Assembly (NCBI GenBank): GCA_964573885.1
Contig: CAZNLL010000008.1
Location: 1-51,777 of the forward strand
Length of the DNA stretch: 51,777 bases
From: CAZNLL01 sp964573885
GTDB lineage: Bacteria > Desulfobacterota > DSM-4660 > Desulfatiglandales > Desulfatiglandaceae
Direction: 5' to 3'
The translations under genes were made by a program, and so were the position numbers. Below are positions 47,264 through 51,777 of the stretch, piece by piece (position 1 is the first letter of the stretch; each line of letters begins with the position of its first letter). Below the pieces are notes generated by a model. It made no database searches and was not told the DNA's origin. It saw only the letters and a program-made list of their open reading frames with translations.

Positions 47264-50200
47264 ATGTTTTTGACCAGCTTCGGCTTATCAAGGCCTCTGG
47301 TTGTCCGGATGGCCTTAATCCTTATCCTGATCTTCGGAATCTACAGCTACAGGGACATGCCCAGGTTCCTTGATCCCGATATTACCATCGGGGAGGGCAT
47401 GATCGTCACCGTGTGCCCCGGCTTTTCTCCCGAAGAAATGGAAAAGCTGGTCACCAACAAGATCGAGGAGGAACTCCAGGGAATCTCGGAAATCAGGCGG
47501 TTTGAATCCGACTCCTACGAGAGTACCTCCAAGATCCACGTCTACTTTAATACCGACCTCACCGAATCCGAAATCGACAAGGCCATGCAGGATGTCCGAA
47601 ACGCCGTGGACCAGGTGGAGGAGCTCCCTGAAGAGGCCGAGGTGCCCATGGTGGTTGAAATCGAGGTGGCCCTGATCCCCGTCTGCATGGTGGGGCTGGC
47701 CGGTCAGGTGCCCGAGATGCAGCTCCAGGATATCGCCGACGAGGTGGCCGATACCATGGAGCAGATCACCGGGGTCTCCGAGGTGGAGATCATGGGGGAG
47801 CGGGAAAACGAGATCTGGGTGGAGTTGAACCCCCGGCGTCTTTCCGCCTACGGCCTGAGCATCCCGGAGGTGGCCCAGGCCGTGAGCAACCGGAGCAGGA
47901 ACCTCCCCGGCGGTACCGTGGAACTGGGGGACCACGAGACAGCCATCCGCATGCTGGGAGAACCCAGGGACCCGAAGGAGCTTGGGAACCTGGCCCTCAG
48001 GAGCGGGGAGGGGGGTACGGTCTACCTGCGCGACGTGGCCGACATCACCCCCACCCTGGAAAAGGCCACCACCCTCACCTATATCGACAAGAAAAACGCC
48101 CTGGTCCTGGGGGCCAAGCGCAAGCGGAACACCAACGTGATCCAGATCGTCAATGACGTGAGGGCGATCATCAAGACCCTCCCGGACCAGTACCCGGGGC
48201 TCAAGGCCACCCTCTATTTTGACCAGTCCCGGGAGATCAAGAAACGGATCAACGAGCTCCAGACCAACGCCTTGCTGGGGATCATGGCCGTCTTTTGCAT
48301 CCTGTGGGTGGCCATAGGGATCCGAAACGCCCTTTTCGCCTCCATCGGGATCCCCGTCTCCTTTCTCATTACCTTTATATTTATGAGGGTCTTTGGTTTC
48401 TCGGTGAACGGCCTCACCCTCTTCGCCCTCATCCTGGTCCTGGGCGTGGTGGTGGACGATGCCATCGTGGTGCTGGAAAACATCTTCCGCCACCTGGAGA
48501 TGGGAAAGCCCCTTCACAAGGCGGCCCTGGAGGGAAGCCGCGAGGTCCTGGCCCCGGTCCTGGCCTCGGTGAGCACCACCATGGCCGCGTTTTTTCCCAT
48601 CCTGGTGCTGGTGGGCGGGGTCATCGGCCGGTACATGGCGGGACTGCCCAAGGTGGTGCTCTTCGCCCTCCTGGCCTCTCTCTTTGAGGTCTTTTTCATG
48701 CTTCCCTCCCACGTGGTGGAATTGACCCCCAAGAAGAGCATTAAAAAACTCTCCCAGAAGCGGTTTGACATCTTCCGGTATTTCCGGCGCTTTTACTTCC
48801 CCTATCTCAGGACCATCCTGCGCCACCGCTACATCTCGGTCCTGGTGATTGTGCTCTCCACCATCCTGGCCTTTTTCCTGTATCTTCAGACCGATTTCAT
48901 CATGTTCCCCAAGAGCGATGTCTTTCCCCGGTTCAATATCTACTTTGACCTGCCCGTGGGCTCCACCCTGGAGCGGACCCGGGACACGCTTTTTGAGCTC
49001 ACCGACCTGGTCAAGAAGCGCATCGGTTCTGAGCTGGAGGCCCCCATCGCCATCGCCGGGATGAAGGAGATCAATTATGAGCCCATTTACGGGTACCATT
49101 ACGGGCTCTTGAATGTAATTTTAAAGACGGGCAAGGCCAGAAAGCACTCCGTCCTCTACCACATGGAGGGCATCCGCGACGAGGTGTCCAGTCTCCTGGA
49201 AAAGCGGGGGGCCACCTCCTTTGTCCTGGAGCGGCTCCTGGAGGGCCCGCCCGTGGGGGCGGACGTGGACCTCAAGATCCAGTCCCCCAAATGGGAGCGC
49301 TCCGCCGAGATCTCCCGCAAGGTCCGCCGCGAGATGGGGAAACACAAAGGGATCGTGGATATCCAGGACGGCTACTCCCGGGAGAAGCAGTTCATGGAGA
49401 TCACCGTGGACGAGGCCAAGGCCAAGCGCCTGGGCATTGACCAGAAGCACTTGATCATGGCCGTCCAGGCCGGATTCTACGGCCTGCCCGTGGGCACTTA
49501 CAACCAGGGGGATGAAGAACAGGATATCCGCCTTAAGTACCAGCCCCAGTACCGGCGCGACTTTGACGACCTGGTCAATCTCAAGGTGGTGGTGCCCGGC
49601 TACGGTGAGGTACCTCTCAAGGAAGTGGCCGAGATTCAACTGGTGCCCGGGTTCCACAATATCTACCACTATAACGGCAAGCAGACCGTACGGGTTACGG
49701 CCAATATCCGGGAACCCTCCGAGGAGAAGAAGGGGCTCTCCGGGTTCCTCTCCAACCTCAAAGGGGAGCGCATGACCGCGGTCAAGGCCAACGCCATCGC
49801 CCGGGACCATTTTGACAGTATCCAGGCCGACTACCCCGGCTCCAGGATGATCGCGGGGGGGCTCCAGGAGGAGACCACCCAGTCCCTGTGGGACCTGGGC
49901 AAGGCCGGGGTCATGGCCCTGTTTCTGATCTTCTTTATCCTGTCGCTGCAGTTCAACTCCTTTACCCAGCCCTTTATCATCATGATCACCATCCCCTTTG
50001 TCACCCTGGGGGTCCTGGTGGGGCTCCTGGTGAGCAACAACCCCCTCACCTTTGTGACCTTGATCGGGCTCCTGACCCTTACCGGCATTGTGGTGAACGA
50101 CTCCCTGGTGCTTATTGATTTTATCAACCGCTACCGGATGGAGGACCCCAAGCACCTGTACCTGGCCATTGTCAGGGGCTGCCACGTGCGGGTGCGGCCC

Positions 50201-50512
50201 ATCATTCTCACCTCGCTCACCACCATCTTCGGCCTGGCGCCCATGGCCTTTGGCCTGGGGGGAAAATCCATCTTCTGGGCCCCCCTGGCCACGGCCATCA
50301 TGTGGGGCCTGGGCTTTGCCACCATGCTGATCCTCTCCATGGTGCCGGCCTACTACGCCATACTGGAGGACATCGGCTATATCCTCCGGCACCGCCGGCG
50401 CCGCAAGGCCGACACCCTCAAGGAGATTGACGAGGCCTTTCACCACGAGGACCTGGCCCCCTACATGGGGTCCAAGGCAAAGCCTTCCGGGGAAACAGAA
50501 AAGAACCAGTAA
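47264..50512 (+). CDS. RND-family inner-membrane efflux transporter
   Basis: A 1082-residue AcrB-type proton antiporter. TM1 begins GLSRPLVVRMALILILIFGIY. Two large periplasmic loops follow TM1 and TM7. TM4 has the proton-relay pair in GVVVDDAIVVLENIF, and the TM10-12 region includes LLTLTGIVVNDSLVLIDFINR. Length and topology are normal for the hydrophobe/amphiphile group; the substrate is not visible. It is partnered with the adaptor 32 bp upstream, and possibly regulated by the sigma-54 activator upstream. Confidence 0.94.
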   Translation: MFLTSFGLSRPLVVRMALILILIFGIYSYRDMPRFLDPDITIGEGMIVTVCPGFSPEEMEKLVTNKIEEELQGISEIRRFESDSYESTSKIHVYFNTDLTESEIDKAMQDVRNAVDQVEELPEEAEVPMVVEIEVALIPVCMVGLAGQVPEMQLQDIADEVADTMEQITGVSEVEIMGERENEIWVELNPRRLSAYGLSIPEVAQAVSNRSRNLPGGTVELGDHETAIRMLGEPRDPKELGNLALRSGEGGTVYLRDVADITPTLEKATTLTYIDKKNALVLGAKRKRNTNVIQIVNDVRAIIKTLPDQYPGLKATLYFDQSREIKKRINELQTNALLGIMAVFCILWVAIGIRNALFASIGIPVSFLITFIFMRVFGFSVNGLTLFALILVLGVVVDDAIVVLENIFRHLEMGKPLHKAALEGSREVLAPVLASVSTTMAAFFPILVLVGGVIGRYMAGLPKVVLFALLASLFEVFFMLPSHVVELTPKKSIKKLSQKRFDIFRYFRRFYFPYLRTILRHRYISVLVIVLSTILAFFLYLQTDFIMFPKSDVFPRFNIYFDLPVGSTLERTRDTLFELTDLVKKRIGSELEAPIAIAGMKEINYEPIYGYHYGLLNVILKTGKARKHSVLYHMEGIRDEVSSLLEKRGATSFVLERLLEGPPVGADVDLKIQSPKWERSAEISRKVRREMGKHKGIVDIQDGYSREKQFMEITVDEAKAKRLGIDQKHLIMAVQAGFYGLPVGTYNQGDEEQDIRLKYQPQYRRDFDDLVNLKVVVPGYGEVPLKEVAEIQLVPGFHNIYHYNGKQTVRVTANIREPSEEKKGLSGFLSNLKGERMTAVKANAIARDHFDSIQADYPGSRMIAGGLQEETTQSLWDLGKAGVMALFLIFFILSLQFNSFTQPFIIMITIPFVTLGVLVGLLVSNNPLTFVTLIGLLTLTGIVVNDSLVLIDFINRYRMEDPKHLYLAIVRGCHVRVRPIILTSLTTIFGLAPMAFGLGGKSIFWAPLATAIMWGLGFATMLILSMVPAYYAILEDIGYILRHRRRRKADTLKEIDEAFHHEDLAPYMGSKAKPSGETEKNQ

Positions 50513-50626
50513 AGGGGCATTCCCATCCCTTAGGGCTTGCCATAAGCAATATGGATGCTTACCTTGTCTGAACGACACGAATCCATGGAACACGGAAATA
50601 AGAGCAGTATTCCAAAGGAGGAACCC

Positions 50627-50920
50627 ATGAGCAACCAAATTAAGGAAGATCAGTGGGTGTGGGTGGTCATCCAGGATCCGGGCGCCAACGAGTCATTCCT
50701 GGGGCAGGAAGATCAGGAAAAAGGCGTCTCCTTTATCCCCGCCTTCCTGGAAAAGGAAGAGGCCCAGGAGGGCATGGCCCTCTTGAAACGGGACAAGACC
50801 CGCAAATACGAGGTCCAGGCCATTCAGTTTCACGACCTCAAGGACCGGGCCAAAGAAAACGGCTTCGCCGTGTTTGTGCTCAGTGCCTCTGGGGATGTGC
50901 TCCAAAAGGTCGATACCTGA
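50627..50920 (+). CDS. small conserved-looking protein
   Basis: A 97-residue soluble acidic protein (WVWVVIQDPGANESFLGQEDQEKGVSFIPAFLEKEEAQEGMALLKRD...). AAAGGAGG is six bases upstream of the ATG, so it is translated. The sequence suggests one alpha/beta domain, without Cys clusters. I do not recognise its family. It follows the RND pump by 114 bp and may be co-transcribed. Confidence 0.65.
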   Translation: MSNQIKEDQWVWVVIQDPGANESFLGQEDQEKGVSFIPAFLEKEEAQEGMALLKRDKTRKYEVQAIQFHDLKDRAKENGFAVFVLSASGDVLQKVDT

Positions 50921-51367
50921 GCCCAAGGCCACTTCTCACCCCTTTAACATTGGAAGGCCGTGTTTTTCTTTGTACGGTTCTCTCTATTCGCCCTCCATCC
51001 GGGTTGCATGCACAGAAAAATGTGCACGTGCACAAAAATATATGCATTCGAGGCACCGTTGCGGCTGTTACACCCCATCAGGCAAGGGCAGAAATGACCC
51101 CCGCCTCATATTTTTTTCTAAGAATGCGTCAGGCGGAAATGCCCGTCTGACGTCCTTGAATGGAATGGGGGACGGTCATAGGAAAACGTACGAGGTCGTG
51201 AGACCGTTATCTTACAACCTGAAAGGCGGTTGTCTTATCAGTTGCCCTTTTAGATAAGGGTAGTGTCAAGAATCTTTCGCACTTTTGAGTGCGGATTCGG
51301 GATGGCGGACGAAAGTAACCAACCGTGAGGAGGGGGACGTTGGTTCCAAAACAACTTGATGATTACA
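50921..51367. other. gene-poor, palindrome-rich region
   Basis: No gene is supported here. TGTGCACGTGCACA (51021-51034) is a perfect 14-bp palindrome. CGTCAG-CTGACG (51127-51152) is a hairpin around GCGG-AAAT-GCCCG. CTTATC...GATAAG (~51233-51256) and GCACT-TTTG-AGTGC (~51279-51293) are further inverted repeats. GGTAGTGTCAAGAA near 51260 resembles an IS end in style only. Confidence 0.4.
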
Positions 51368-51670
51368 TCATATTGAGATTTGGCCAGTTTCAGCCCACTC
51401 GGGCGGTGTCATGCCGAGCATGGACCTGAGAACGCAGAATGCGCGACTGTTTTGAATGACTGCGTCACCGATACGGGCCGCAGTGAAATCGAGGAAAGAG
51501 TGTGTCCCTTTCTTCGGTACCTCATATGCAGCCCGAAAATCGTCGTAAGGGATGAACGCCGGCCCAGAGGGCATCAGTAGAAACTCCGAACCCAAATCCG
51601 AGATGGTTGCCTCGACCATCTCCTCCAGTTTATCCTTGAGCGCATCTGGGGTTAGTTCAAACGGCCTCAT
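51368..51670 (-). CDS. unidentified protein, possibly truncated
   Basis: A 100-residue protein starting MRPFELTPDALKDKLEEMVE, containing MPSGPAFIPYDDFRAAYEVPKKGTHSF and SRAFCVLRSMLGMTPPEW, ending at TAA/TGA-type stop at 51368. AAGGA lies about nine bases upstream. The ending is abrupt after TPPEWAETGQISI and the family is not recognised; a short N-terminal part of a larger restriction-type protein would be a guess. It is coupled to a gene at the window edge. Confidence 0.45.
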   Translation of the reverse strand: MRPFELTPDALKDKLEEMVEATISDLGSEFLLMPSGPAFIPYDDFRAAYEVPKKGTHSFLDFTAARIGDAVIQNSRAFCVLRSMLGMTPPEWAETGQISI

Positions 51671-51694
51671 CAGCTTTGATCCTTCTTGAGATGC

Positions 51695-51777
51695 CTAAAA
51701 GATGACCGCTTCGTCTTTTTCCGCATATACGGCTGCTGGCTCGGCCACAGAGGCGCGTCTTGACTCGTAGAGATCTT
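51695..51777 (-). CDS. C-terminal end of an unidentified protein (cut by window edge)
   Basis: The minus-strand frame reads DLYESRRASVAEPAAVYAEK and DEAVIF and stops TAG at 51697-51695. Its 24-base gap to the next start carries the Shine-Dalgarno of the 100-aa gene. A second frame is also open here, so the choice rests on composition. Not recognised. Confidence 0.35.
   Translation of the reverse strand, partial: DLYESRRASVAEPAAVYAEKDEAVIF

Noticed and set aside
47315..49099. A 594-codon minus-strand frame opposite the RND pump; a similar 505-codon frame at 49121-50638 and 537 codons at 16942-18555.
   Set aside because: Low-complexity His/Asp/Gly translation antisense to well-supported genes.
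51255..51300. An IS element end (GGTAGTGTCAAGAA).
   Set aside because: No matching second end and no transposase frame in the window.

Overview
The window is a gene-dense bacterial chromosome segment (high-GC, roughly 57-60% by eye) from an anaerobe that I would place in the Desulfobacterota (the former Deltaproteobacteria: sulfate reducers, metal reducers and syntrophs). The reasons are the heterodisulfide-reductase (Hdr) modules, a ferredoxin-dependent 2-oxoacid oxidoreductase, an 11-heme cytochrome c, FmdE and DUF169 proteins, and two genes with in-frame UGA codons that look like selenocysteine. There is no sulfate-reduction gene in the window, so respiratory type is not settled. I see no rRNA, tRNA, CRISPR array or complete insertion sequence.

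Layout. 1-0.8 kb: end of an unknown gene and a methyltransferase. 0.85-7.5 kb: a ferrous-iron uptake locus read on the minus strand: DtxR-family repressor, then a separate unit of a small helical protein, feoA, feoB, a small exported protein, a DUF4198 protein, a Cys-rich FeoB-associated membrane peptide and an LbtU-like outer-membrane porin. Matching RTTAG-N6-CTAAY boxes lie at both promoters. 7.5-12.3 kb: a DUF362 gene relic, a membrane-anchored IscU-like protein, a DUF169 protein, a flavin reductase-SCP2 fusion and a membrane adenylate cyclase with a PilZ-like tail. 12.4-18.1 kb: a seven-repeat FG-GAP secreted protein, then an autoregulated marR followed by acyl-CoA dehydrogenase, MoxR ATPase and CoxE-type VWA protein with overlapping ends. 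18.2-24.9 kb: FmdE-like protein, prmA, two J-domain proteins, a metallo-beta-lactamase-fold enzyme, small unknown proteins, a ~190-bp inverted repeat, and a DegP/HtrA protease.

24.9-38.3 kb: an unknown 527-aa protein preceded by what reads as a Phe/Tyr leader-peptide attenuator; an enoyl-CoA hydratase; then, in transcription order from 38.2 kb downward, korD-korA-korB-korC, a 1119-aa GltD/HdrA-type flavoprotein, an MvhD-HdrC-HdrB fusion, and a selenocysteine HdrA. This set looks like a soluble 2-oxoacid:ferredoxin oxidoreductase linked to an Hdr-type flavin electron-bifurcating module.

38.6-41.9 kb: purA and mnmG. 42.2-50.5 kb: a periplasmic rhodanese and an 11-heme cytochrome c whose reading frame is completed by an in-frame UGA. 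They are read from a sigma-54 promoter, divergently from a PAS/AAA+/Fis activator, which is followed by an RND efflux adaptor and pump. 50.6-51.8 kb: a small conserved protein, a gene-poor palindrome-rich stretch, and two unidentified genes at the right edge.
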